From contig DATFXF010000066.1 in the NCBI GenBank assembly GCA_035258565.1, forward strand, positions 1-15,559: 15,559 nucleotides of DNA, read 5' to 3'. Within the stretch, counting starts at the first letter, position 1. Each line of letters begins with the position of its first letter. The notes below the pieces were generated by a model. That model was not told where the DNA came from. It was given only the letters and a program-made list of their open reading frames with translations, and searched no databases. The stretch is from DATFXF01 sp035258565. Lineage in GTDB: Bacteria > Acidobacteriota > Terriglobia > Acidiferrales > UBA7541. Below, piece after piece: positions 6,811 to 13,796 of the stretch. The position numbers were made by a program, and so were the translations under genes.

Positions 6811-7364
6811 GAGGCCCCTCGGAGAGATTCCCGGAGTTGCAAGAGTCCCGTGCGGATCCAGCTCTTCACCGTACCTAGCGGCTCGCCTAGTGCCTCGGCG
6901 ATTTCGGTGTGCGTCATCCCCTCAAAGAATGCCAGCTCGATGGCCTGCCGCTGCTGTGGAGGTAGAGAGCCCATCAAGCGGCGGACGCGTTCCGCGCGCC
7001 GCTCGCGGTCCACGAGCTGTTCCGGGTTCGGCGCGCCCGAGGCGAAGGGGTGTTCGTCGAGGGTTTCTTCCCGGCGGCGCTGCTTTTCCCCCTTGAGCCG
7101 CACGTGGTCGAGCGCGCGGTTCCTCGCCAGGGTGAACAGCCAGGGCTCGAGCGGTCCGCGCGCTGCCTGATAAGAGTGAGCGTTGCGCCAGAGCTGAAGG
7201 AAAACGTCCTGTACGATTTCTTCGGCTGAAGCCGCCTGCTGAGCAATCCGAAGCACCAGTGAGTAAACGGGCCGCGCGTAACGGTCGTAGAGGCGTTCGA
7301 GCGCCCGCGGTTCCCTCCGGATGAGCTGCTCCATCAACTCCGCATCAGACGGCTGCACGGCCAC
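6807..7364 (-). CDS. ECF-type RNA polymerase sigma factor (SigK-like)
   Basis: From a GTG at 7364 this gives 185 residues, a normal ECF sigma length. Region 2 covers about residues 17-90, including EEIVQDVFLQLW (48-59), the core-binding/-10 recognition helix, and PWLFTLARNRALDHVR. Region 4 lies near 130-182 with LPPQQRQAIELAFFEGMTH and the helix-turn-helix TEIAEALGEPLGTVKSWI for -35 recognition. No extra C-terminal domain is present. I chose the GTG because GAGAG lies seven bases upstream and the sigma-like sequence begins there. The frame is open further upstream to 7589, but that part overlaps hemG antisense-free coding sequence and has no sigma character; a TTG at 7403 is an alternative. 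The gene is followed with four-base overlap by its anti-sigma gene. It is 91 bp downstream of hemG, so it may be read from the haem operon or from its own promoter. Confidence 0.88.
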   Translation of the reverse strand: MAVQPSDAELMEQLIRREPRALERLYDRYARPVYSLVLRIAQQAASAEEIVQDVFLQLWRNAHSYQAARGPLEPWLFTLARNRALDHVRLKGEKQRRREETLDEHPFASGAPNPEQLVDRERRAERVRRLMGSLPPQQRQAIELAFFEGMTHTEIAEALGEPLGTVKSWIRTGLLQLRESLRGAS

Positions 7365-7405
7365 TAGTTGGCTCTCTTCCCCTCGAGTAATACGGTCGAG
7401 CAACC

Positions 7406-7419
7406 CGCCCAGATGGGCG
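7406..7419. repeat. Small GC-rich inverted repeat between hemG and the sigma gene
   Basis: CGCCCA and TGGGCG are complementary arms separated by two bases, forming a stem of five to six pairs. It lies in the 91-bp hemG-sigma gap. No U-run follows, so it is a poor intrinsic terminator. It might instead mark a processing or pause site. Confidence 0.3.
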
Positions 7420-7437
7420 TAAGGCGCCCCTCGCGGC

Positions 7438-7451
7438 CCCGATCGATCGGG
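7438..7451. repeat. Perfect 14-bp palindrome just after hemG
   Basis: CCCGATCGATCGGG reads the same on both strands and begins four bases after the hemG stop on the minus strand. It has no loop and no T-run, so it suits a DNA-binding dimer better than a terminator. It contains two overlapping CGATCG cores, which can be a modification or binding site. It may regulate the sigma/anti-sigma pair downstream. Confidence 0.4.
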
Positions 7452-7455
7452 TGCT

Positions 7456-8883
7456 CTATCCCCGGCCTCCTTGGCGACCGAGAATGATGTTGCGGTCAGG
7501 CTCGCGCGGGAGGCCCCCTTCGTCTCGGCAGGCGAGATAGCGCTGGACAGAATGGGCAGTCTCGAAGCCCTGCTCGATGCACGCGCCAAGGGCCGGGCCC
7601 TCGAGATAATTGCCGGTCAGGAAGAGTCCCGGAACCCTGCCGACGAGTTCCCTCAGCGCGGCGGTAATCTTCCCGTGGCCCAGATTATATTGCGGCAGCG
7701 CGTTCGCATGTTTGTGGACGAGGCGGGCAACCGGTGCCCCGCTGATACCGAGGATGCCAGTCAGTTCTTGGCCGATTCGGTCGGCCAGTTGCGCGTCATC
7801 CAGTTGGCAGAACTCCCGATCGGTCGCACCGCCGGCGAAGCTGGTGAGCACGACTTTCCCTTCGGGAGCACGTCCGGGAAAGAGCGAGGAGTTCCAGATG
7901 GTTCCCAGCAGCCGCAGCCCTTCCCCACGCGGTACCAGGAAGCCGAAACCACGGAGTGGATGGGCAACTTGCTCGCGGCAGTAGCCCGCCGGGACGACGA
8001 CGACGGGAGCATATGTGATGCGCGCGAGCGGGTCCGCGAAGGAAGGGGATACTCCACGGAGGATGCGTCCGGCCAAGTAGGCGGGCGTGGCCACAATCAC
8101 TACGTCGGCACTGAGGTGCTCCCTGCGGCCCTGGACATCGACCTGCAACTCGAACTGCGATGCACCGTTCGTCTTGCCTCGGGAGACCGAAATCACACTG
8201 ACGCCGCACTCAACCGCTTCGCCTAGCTTCTCGCCCAGCGCGCGCACGAGCGTGTCCATACCGCCCGGAAATGAGCACAACGTGCGCCGGCGTTTCTCGC
8301 CGCCCGGGGGCGATTTCATCGCCCCGCGGATCACGCTGCCGTACTCTTTCTCCCAACGGTAGGCAGCGGGGAACGCGCTCCGCAGACTTAGCTCTTCTGG
8401 ATCGCCGGCGTAGACGCCAGAGACAAACGGGCCCACCAAGCGCTCTAGAACTTCTTCACCAAACTTTCTCCGGACAAAGTCGGCCACCGATTCATCGCCT
8501 TCAGGGGGTCGCGAGCGGCGCATGGGCTCCGAGAGAAGCCGCCACTTGGAGCGGGGGCCGAGCAGGGAAGTGGTCAGGAGGGCCGGCGGAGCGAGCGGAG
8601 CGCTCACGAGCTGCCCGCGCACCAGGATGTATCGCGCTGCGCGTGCGTCGGCCTCCAGCAGATTGGCCTTTAACCCGAGTGCGGCAATCAGCTCAGAGAG
8701 GAGTTCGGTCGGGGAAAAACTTTGCGGGCCAAGGTCGAACAGAAAGCCATCCTTCCGAATGGACTCAATCACGCCGCCGATGCGCTGCACCTTTTCGAGC
8801 AGCAGGACGGGGATCCCCTGCTCGCGCAGCCGGTAGGCACACGCTAGGCCGGAGATGCCTCCTCCGATGACGATGGTGCGCAC
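7456..8883 (-). CDS. hemG: Protoporphyrinogen oxidase, oxygen-dependent FAD type (HemY/HemG)
   Basis: A 475-residue FAD enzyme that oxidises protoporphyrinogen IX to protoporphyrin IX, the penultimate haem step, using O2. It is usually membrane-associated. The dinucleotide-binding motif VIGGGISGLACAYRL sits at residues 5-19, with LLLEK ending the second strand and RIGGVIES after it. DLGPQSF near 50-56 and the C-terminal block GNYLEGPALGACIEQG are typical of HemY-type oxidases. This differs from the small flavodoxin-like HemG of E. coli, so many databases would call it hemY. The related coproporphyrinogen oxidase (CgoX) belongs to Gram-positive pathways; the HemN gene directly upstream argues for the protoporphyrin route. 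The start is GTG at 8883. Nine in-frame codons without an initiator separate it from the hemN stop. The Shine-Dalgarno signal is weak, so coupling to hemN is likely. It is the third gene of hemE-hemN-hemG. Confidence 0.92.
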   Translation of the reverse strand: MRTIVIGGGISGLACAYRLREQGIPVLLLEKVQRIGGVIESIRKDGFLFDLGPQSFSPTELLSELIAALGLKANLLEADARAARYILVRGQLVSAPLAPPALLTTSLLGPRSKWRLLSEPMRRSRPPEGDESVADFVRRKFGEEVLERLVGPFVSGVYAGDPEELSLRSAFPAAYRWEKEYGSVIRGAMKSPPGGEKRRRTLCSFPGGMDTLVRALGEKLGEAVECGVSVISVSRGKTNGASQFELQVDVQGRREHLSADVVIVATPAYLAGRILRGVSPSFADPLARITYAPVVVVPAGYCREQVAHPLRGFGFLVPRGEGLRLLGTIWNSSLFPGRAPEGKVVLTSFAGGATDREFCQLDDAQLADRIGQELTGILGISGAPVARLVHKHANALPQYNLGHGKITAALRELVGRVPGLFLTGNYLEGPALGACIEQGFETAHSVQRYLACRDEGGLPREPDRNIILGRQGGRG

Positions 8884-8910
8884 AGGATGCGAGTTTCGGC
8901 CGCGAGCGCC

Positions 8911-10323
8911 CTAGAGGGTCTTGGAGAAAAGCGGGCGGCTCTCGGGTTTCTGCTGCTCCAGATGGCGGTCAAAGACCATGGCGACGTTGCGGATGAAGAT
9001 CCGGCCCAGCAGCGTCACGCGGATTTCGTCCGGGCTGAGCCGCACCAGCCCGTCGGCCGCAAAATCCTTCAAGCGCTCAAGCTCCTTCGCAAAATATTCA
9101 TCGAACGAGATGCCGTGCTCCCGCTCGATTTCGGGCTTACGCACGATCGTGTGGCAGAGCAGCCGGCTGATGACGGTGCGGCGGATGGCGTCGTTGCGCG
9201 TCAGGCGGTAGCCGCGCATGGTAGCCATGCCGCGGCTCTCGACGCGGGACCGGTAGCCGCGCAGGTCGCGGTCGTTCTGTGCGTAGGCCTTGCCGATGCC
9301 GCTGATCGCGCTGACTCCCAAGCCATAGAGATCGGCTCCGGCTTTGGTGGTGTAGCCCTGAAAATTGCGGTGCAATGTGCGTTGCTTCTGCGCCAGCGCT
9401 AGTTCATCGGTAGGACGCGCAAAGTGGTCCATGCCGATGTAGAGGTAGCCCGCTTCGAGAAACCTCTCCAGGCCGGTGCGAAAGATGCGGAATTTTTCCA
9501 TGCCCTCCGGCAGATCCTTCTCGAAGGCGCCCTGCTGTTTCCTCAACCAGGGCACGTGGGCGTAACTGAACATGGCCACGCGATCCGGCTGGAGCGCGAG
9601 CACCTGATCGATCGTCACCGCGAATCGCTCGGCGGTCTGGTGCGGCAGGCCGTAAATGAGATCCACATTGATGCTCTCGAAGCCAAGGTGCCGGGCGGCA
9701 GCGAGGGTCTCGCGCGTCATCTCCAAGGGTTGAATGCGACGGACCGTGGCTTGTACTTCGGCATGAAAATCCTGGATGCCCATGCTCAGGCGATTAAAGC
9801 CCAGGCGTCGCGCGGTCTCGAGATGCGCGCGAGTCGTGACCCGCGGGTCCACTTCGATGCCGATTTCCGCTTCCGGCGCAAGCAAGAATCGCTCGCGCGT
9901 GTAGCCAAACAACTCTTCCATTTGCACCGGGCTCAAATACGTCGGCGTGCCGCCGCCCCAGTGGAACTGGATCACCGGCCGCCGCCCGGAGACGAAACGG
10001 CTGACATGCTCGATTTCACGTTCGAGAGTCTTCAGGTAGGGCGGAGCGATCTCCTTGTTCTTCTCGATCACGACATTGCACGCGCAGAACAGGCACAGGC
10101 TCTCGCAGAACGGAATGTGCATGTAGAGCGAGACCGGCGTGCCGGCGGCGTCGGCAGCAGCGAAGACGCTTTCCAGGTCGTCGGGGCCGAAATTTTCCTG
10201 CCAAACGGGAGCCGTCGGATAGCTCGTGTACCGCGGGCCTGGCCGATTGTACTTCTGGAGAAAATCTTCGGAGATGCGAAAGCTTTCCTGATCGAGTTCG
10301 AGCGGAACGTGAGATTCTTCCAT
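8911..10323 (-). CDS. hemN: Oxygen-independent coproporphyrinogen III oxidase (radical SAM)
   Basis: A 470-residue radical-SAM enzyme that decarboxylates two propionates of coproporphyrinogen III to give protoporphyrinogen IX without oxygen. The cluster motif CxxxCxxCxC is C73, C77, C80 and C82 in HIPFCESLCLFCACN. GGGTPT (123-128) is the second SAM site. RYTSYPTA near 31-38 is the HemN-specific N-terminal segment. RTLHRNFQGYTT (315-326) and RNVAMVFD (445-452) mark genuine HemN rather than the haem-chaperone paralogue HemW, which lacks them. Length agrees with E. coli HemN (about 457). The start is the ATG at 10323, with GGGA at 10331-10334 fused to the hemE stop (TAGGGA) at eight-base spacing. 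The frame is open further upstream, but there it overlaps hemE. The gene sits 11 bp after hemE and 27 bp before hemG. Confidence 0.95.
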   Translation of the reverse strand: MEESHVPLELDQESFRISEDFLQKYNRPGPRYTSYPTAPVWQENFGPDDLESVFAAADAAGTPVSLYMHIPFCESLCLFCACNVVIEKNKEIAPPYLKTLEREIEHVSRFVSGRRPVIQFHWGGGTPTYLSPVQMEELFGYTRERFLLAPEAEIGIEVDPRVTTRAHLETARRLGFNRLSMGIQDFHAEVQATVRRIQPLEMTRETLAAARHLGFESINVDLIYGLPHQTAERFAVTIDQVLALQPDRVAMFSYAHVPWLRKQQGAFEKDLPEGMEKFRIFRTGLERFLEAGYLYIGMDHFARPTDELALAQKQRTLHRNFQGYTTKAGADLYGLGVSAISGIGKAYAQNDRDLRGYRSRVESRGMATMRGYRLTRNDAIRRTVISRLLCHTIVRKPEIEREHGISFDEYFAKELERLKDFAADGLVRLSPDEIRVTLLGRIFIRNVAMVFDRHLEQQKPESRPLFSKTL

Positions 10324-10334
10324 GGTCGGTGTCC

Positions 10335-11420
10335 CTAGCTCAAGCGGCCGAGCGATGCGCCGGCGTCTACTCGTGTCGTCTTGCCGGCTTGGACGAAGGC
10401 GCGCGCCGCCTCGACCGGTGTGGAAGGAAGAATTCCGTGTCCGAGGTTGAGGATGTGGCCCACACCGGCGGTCTTCTCGATGGCCTGGCGAACGGCCTGG
10501 CGGATTCCTTCTTCGGGGCCCAGCAAAACGCACGGGTCTACATTCCCCTGGAGTGCGACGCGGTTGCCGAGCTGCCGCCGTGCTTCCGCGAGGTCCACGC
10601 GCCAGTCCACGCTCAGCACTCCGGCGCCGGTCTCGGCCACATCGCCCAGCAGATGCCCCGACGCCTTGGTGTACAGGATGACGGGCGTGCTTCCGGGGTC
10701 CACTTCCGCGATCAGCAGTTGCGTCGCGGGCAGCTCAAAGTTGCAGTAATCCAGCCGGCTCAGCTCACCCGCCCAAGTGTCGAACAGTTGCACTGCGGTG
10801 GCGCCTGCGGCCAACTGCGCTTGGAGATAGCGCGCGGTAACCCGCGCGATCTTCTCGAGCAGCCGCCCGAGAAGCCGTGGTTCTGTATAGAGCAATCGCT
10901 TGGCCGCCGGGAAGCTATCCGAGGATCGGCCCTCCACGAGGTAGCAAGCGAGCGTCCATGGCGCGCCGGCAAAGCCGATCACCGGCACGTGGGCTCCGAG
11001 CGCGCGGCGCAGTTGCCGGATGGTCTCAGCGACGAACCCAGTTTCCTGCTCGGGGTCGAAATCGCGCAGTGCTTCCACCTGACTCAAGGTGCGAACCGGG
11101 TCGGGGAGCAGAGGCCCTCGATCGGTCAGCTCAACGGCCATCCCCATCGCCTCCGCTGGGATGAGGATGTCAGAGAAGACGATCACGGCATCTACGCCCA
11201 GGAGATGAAACGGTTCCAGCGAGACCTGGGCGGCGAGCTCCGGAGTCCTGCAAACCTCCAGGAATGAGTGCCTCTGGCGGATGGCTCGATATTGGGGCAG
11301 GTAACGGCCGGCCTGGCGCATGATCCAGACGGGCACGCGCTCAACGGACTCTGAGCCGCATGCGCGCAGAAAGAGCGCCCTGCGGTCTTCGGAAACGCTC
11401 TCTTCAGAGATCCGAGACAT
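10335..11420 (-). CDS. hemE: Uroporphyrinogen decarboxylase
   Basis: A 361-residue cytoplasmic enzyme that removes four carboxyl groups from uroporphyrinogen III to make coproporphyrinogen III. The family signature PVWIMRQAGRYLPQYR is at residues 30-45 and the second signature GFAGAPWTLACY at 149-160. The catalytic Asp of FSDIL is D84, the conserved tyrosine is Y160, and the substrate-binding His in LNLGHGILPSTP is H328. Length equals the family norm. The frame is open upstream to 11582, but those residues have no similarity to the family and cross the divergent control region, so I start at the ATG at 11420. AAGGTGA lies ten bases upstream as ribosome-binding site. It is the first gene of the leftward haem operon, divergent from the hemX-hemA operon. 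Confidence 0.95.
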   Translation of the reverse strand: MSRISEESVSEDRRALFLRACGSESVERVPVWIMRQAGRYLPQYRAIRQRHSFLEVCRTPELAAQVSLEPFHLLGVDAVIVFSDILIPAEAMGMAVELTDRGPLLPDPVRTLSQVEALRDFDPEQETGFVAETIRQLRRALGAHVPVIGFAGAPWTLACYLVEGRSSDSFPAAKRLLYTEPRLLGRLLEKIARVTARYLQAQLAAGATAVQLFDTWAGELSRLDYCNFELPATQLLIAEVDPGSTPVILYTKASGHLLGDVAETGAGVLSVDWRVDLAEARRQLGNRVALQGNVDPCVLLGPEEGIRQAVRQAIEKTAGVGHILNLGHGILPSTPVEAARAFVQAGKTTRVDAGASLGRLS

Positions 11421-11441
11421 CGTTAAGAATTCACCTTTAGC

Positions 11442-11450
11442 ATGATAACA
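11442..11450 (-). promoter_or_regulatory. Putative extended -10 promoter of hemE-hemN-hemG
   Basis: The minus strand reads TG-T-TATCAT, an extended -10 element, 21 bases upstream of the hemE ATG. A -35 box is not evident. The same element, with three of the four preceding bases, occurs before the LON-domain gene, which raises confidence that both are real promoters. The transcript leader would be short, about 15 bases. Confidence 0.4.
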
Positions 11451-11475
11451 AAACTCCTCTTCCTGCACTTCACTT

Positions 11476-11489
11476 CTTCGGTTACGAAG
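11476..11489. repeat. Short hairpin-forming repeat in the divergent haem control region
   Basis: CTTCG and CGAAG flank the four-base loop GTTA. It is 56 bases upstream of hemE. The 5-bp stem is short, so it could be chance. An 8-base palindrome GAATATTC (11498-11505) and a spaced pair TGCCA-N11-TGGCA (11530-11550) lie nearby, all in the 243-bp gap between hemE and the hemX-like gene. Apart from the two promoter elements I see nothing else in this gap. Confidence 0.25.
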
Positions 11490-11592
11490 TCTTTCGGGAA
11501 TATTCGCCTCCGGCAGAAGGACCCGGAACTGCCATTTAGATCGACTGGCATCTGCGCGCGTCGAGAGCGTGCTTTCGCGCAAAGGAATTGGC

Positions 11593-11598
11593 TATAAT
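11593..11598 (+). promoter_or_regulatory. Putative -10 box (TATAAT) of the hemX-hemA-hemC-hemD operon
   Basis: An exact TATAAT lies 65 bases upstream of the hemX-like start. Transcription would begin near 11605. The best -35 candidate at 17-18 bases (around 11569-11575, GTGCTT) matches TTGACA poorly, so an activator may be needed. An exact consensus -10 is notable in this GC-rich DNA. Confidence 0.5.
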
Positions 11599-11663
11599 AG
11601 CGCGGTAGAAATCCGGGACTTCAATTCACTTCCGACGGCTGCTGCACTGATGGTGGGGCCCCG

Positions 11664-12473
11664 ATGATGACCCACTTAGGCCTGGCCACTCTCGGCTTCT
11701 ATGCGGCGAGCCTGGCCTGCTACGTCCGGTTTCTTTACGAGAATAGGCGCCCCATCGGTCGCGCGGCGACGCTAACGCTTGCGGCTGGCGTGCTGGTGCA
11801 TTACCTGGCCCTGCTTGAGCGTTCTCGGTGGGTGCATTCGGTGCCCTATCAGGACCTCTACGGCTCCATGTCTTTGTTTGCCTGGCTGCTGGCGGTGACC
11901 TATCTCGGTCTCGAGCTCCTTCACCGCCAGCGCTCCGTGGGGCCTTTCGTTCTCCCCTTCGTGCTGTTGCTCTTTGTGCTTGCGAACCTGGCGCCGGCAA
12001 CGCCACCTCCGCCGCCGGCCCGCGGCGCCCTGTTTGCTCTTCACGTGACGTTGGATATCTTGGCCTATTCGGCCTTCGCGCTTTCTTTTGTTCTGAGCCT
12101 GATTTACCTGCTCCAGAACCGCGTGCTGCGTGACCGCCGGCTCAGCACCGTCTTCTGGCGTTTTCCAGCGCTCGAAGTGCTCGAGCGGATGAGCCGGAGC
12201 AGCGTCATGGTCGGGCTGGCCTCGCTGGGCATCGGGATGGTTCTGGGTTTTGTGTGGGTGAATCGCATCCGTGGGCGCTACTGGAGTGCCGACCCGAAGG
12301 AGATTGCGACGCTGCTGATCGTGGCACTCTACGCGGGATACCTCTGGCTCGCGCGCACCACCACCTGGCGCGGTGCGCGGGCTTCGATGATCTGCGTCTG
12401 CAACTTTCTTTTTGTGCTGTTCAGTTACACGGTGGTGAATCTCTATCTCTCGCATTACCACCGGTACTTGTGA
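11664..12473 (+). CDS. HemX/CcsA-family multi-spanning membrane protein
   Basis: A 269-residue integral membrane protein with about eight hydrophobic segments (near 5-22, 35-52, 70-86, 94-110, 124-150, 182-200, 214-230, 241-260). It matches the cytochrome c assembly (CcsA/HemX) family. The block RGRYWSADPKEIATLL (203-218) corresponds to the family's tryptophan-rich/DPKE motif. His127 in ALHVTLDILAYSAF and His264 near the C-terminus (VNLYLSHYHRYL) are candidate haem ligands. CcsA handles haem for cytochrome c maturation, whereas HemX, encoded with hemA in Bacillus, lowers HemA level. Position directly before hemA favours a HemX-like role, but sequence alone does not decide. A run of five prolines (114-118) lies in a loop. 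The start could be either of two consecutive ATGs (11664 or 11667). The ribosome site is a weak GGTGGGG. Confidence 0.85.
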   Translation: MMTHLGLATLGFYAASLACYVRFLYENRRPIGRAATLTLAAGVLVHYLALLERSRWVHSVPYQDLYGSMSLFAWLLAVTYLGLELLHRQRSVGPFVLPFVLLLFVLANLAPATPPPPPARGALFALHVTLDILAYSAFALSFVLSLIYLLQNRVLRDRRLSTVFWRFPALEVLERMSRSSVMVGLASLGIGMVLGFVWVNRIRGRYWSADPKEIATLLIVALYAGYLWLARTTTWRGARASMICVCNFLFVLFSYTVVNLYLSHYHRYL

Positions 12474-12521
12474 GGGCTGCCGTGCAAGGAAAGCTGGCCG
12501 CAGGAGCGCGGTAGGGGCCCG

Positions 12522-13796
12522 ATGGAGATTGTTCTCGTCGGGCTGAGTCATCGGACGGCAACGCTCGAGATCCGCGAGCGCGTGGCCTTCAATCCTGATC
12601 AGGCACGTCGTGCGGCCGACGAGCTGCGCTCGCGCGGCATTCTCGAAGAGATCCTGGTGCTTTCCACGTGCAACCGCAGCGAGCTCTACGGCGTGCCCCA
12701 CGAGGCAGTCCAGGATAGCGCCGGCACGATGGAAAACTTCCTGGCCTCGTTCCACCGCCTCGAGCCGGCGGAGTTGAACGGCCGCCTCTATCTGCACCGC
12801 GATCAGGACGCCGTGCGGCACCTGTTCCGTGTTGCAGCCGGGCTTGATTCCATGATGCTGGGGGAAGCGGAAATCCTCGGGCAGGTGCGCGAGGCGTACC
12901 GGATCGCTCTCGAGCACGGCGCCACCGGCCCGATCCTGAACCGGCTGTTCCAGAACGCGCTCCAAGCGGGGAAGCGCGTCCGAGCCGAAACGGAGATTGG
13001 CGCGCGGCCGCTCTCGGTGGCCTTGGCCGGTGTGAAGCTCGCGGAGCGAATCTTCGGTGACCTGCGCGGGCACAAAGCGCTCATCCTTGGCGCGGGGGCC
13101 ATGGGCGAGCAAGTGGTCGAGTATGTTCGCGATCGTGGAATCGGCCGGCTCCTGGTGGCCAATCGGTCCCGCGAGCGCGCTGAGGAACTCGCGCGCAACG
13201 TAGGTGGGGAGGTCGTGGCTTGGGAGGAAGTGCCTCAAGCCCTTGAGGTACCCGACATTCTCATCACCTCCGTCAGCGGGGAGGGCGTTTTGACGCGCGC
13301 TATGCTCGAACGCGCGATGGGCGCGCGGGCCAATCGAGCTCTGTTTATCATGGATCTGGGCGTGCCCCGAAATGTCGAGTCGGCGGGAGATGAGCTGTAC
13401 AACCTTTACCTCTACAATGTGGACGACCTGACGGTGATCGTCGAGCAAAACCGCAAAGCGCGGGAACAGGAAGTCCCTCGCGCGGAGGCCATTGTTGAGG
13501 AACATGTGGTCAAGTTTCAGGCCTGGCGGGCGAACGTCCAGCAGGCGGCGCTGCTGGGCCAGCTCCGCTTGAAGCTCCGCGAGGAGCGTGAAGCCTTTCT
13601 CGAGGAACGCCTCGAGCGGATCGAACACCTTCGGCCGGAGGATCGCGAGCGCGTGAGAAGACGGATGGAGGAGCTGCTCGATCAACTCCTCGCTGAACCC
13701 GCCGACCGCCTCCGCAATCCGCGCGAGCTGCGCCGCAAGATACAGGATCTCGAAGCACTGCGAGAGCTGTTCGGGTTGGACGGGAAGAAGTCTTGA
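12522..13796 (+). CDS. hemA: Glutamyl-tRNA reductase
   Basis: A 424-residue enzyme that reduces glutamyl-tRNA(Glu) to glutamate-1-semialdehyde with NADPH, the first committed step of C5-pathway tetrapyrrole synthesis. GLSHRTATLEIRE opens the catalytic domain, and the catalytic Cys is C50 in LSTCNRSELY. GLDSMMLGEAEILGQVREAY (107-126) is the family signature. The NADPH-binding loop is LGAGAMGE (189-196). The C-terminal helical dimerisation domain (about 310-424) is rich in Glu and Arg. Length is normal. The start ATG at 12522 has AGGGG at 12512-12516, plus a better AGGAG at 12502-12506 somewhat far away. It follows the hemX-like gene by 48 bp. Its stop codon overlaps the hemC start by four bases (TTGA). 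The partner HemL is not in this window. Confidence 0.96.
   Translation: MEIVLVGLSHRTATLEIRERVAFNPDQARRAADELRSRGILEEILVLSTCNRSELYGVPHEAVQDSAGTMENFLASFHRLEPAELNGRLYLHRDQDAVRHLFRVAAGLDSMMLGEAEILGQVREAYRIALEHGATGPILNRLFQNALQAGKRVRAETEIGARPLSVALAGVKLAERIFGDLRGHKALILGAGAMGEQVVEYVRDRGIGRLLVANRSRERAEELARNVGGEVVAWEEVPQALEVPDILITSVSGEGVLTRAMLERAMGARANRALFIMDLGVPRNVESAGDELYNLYLYNVDDLTVIVEQNRKAREQEVPRAEAIVEEHVVKFQAWRANVQQAALLGQLRLKLREEREAFLEERLERIEHLRPEDRERVRRRMEELLDQLLAEPADRLRNPRELRRKIQDLEALRELFGLDGKKS

Noticed and set aside
8911..10323. HemW (haem chaperone) instead of HemN
   Set aside because: The CxxxCxxCxC motif also fits HemW, but the HemN-specific RYTSYPTA and RNVAMVFD segments and the full length point to HemN.
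11421..11582. N-terminal extension of HemE by 54 codons
   Set aside because: The extra residues do not resemble HemE and would bury the predicted promoter; the ATG at 11420 has a good ribosome site.
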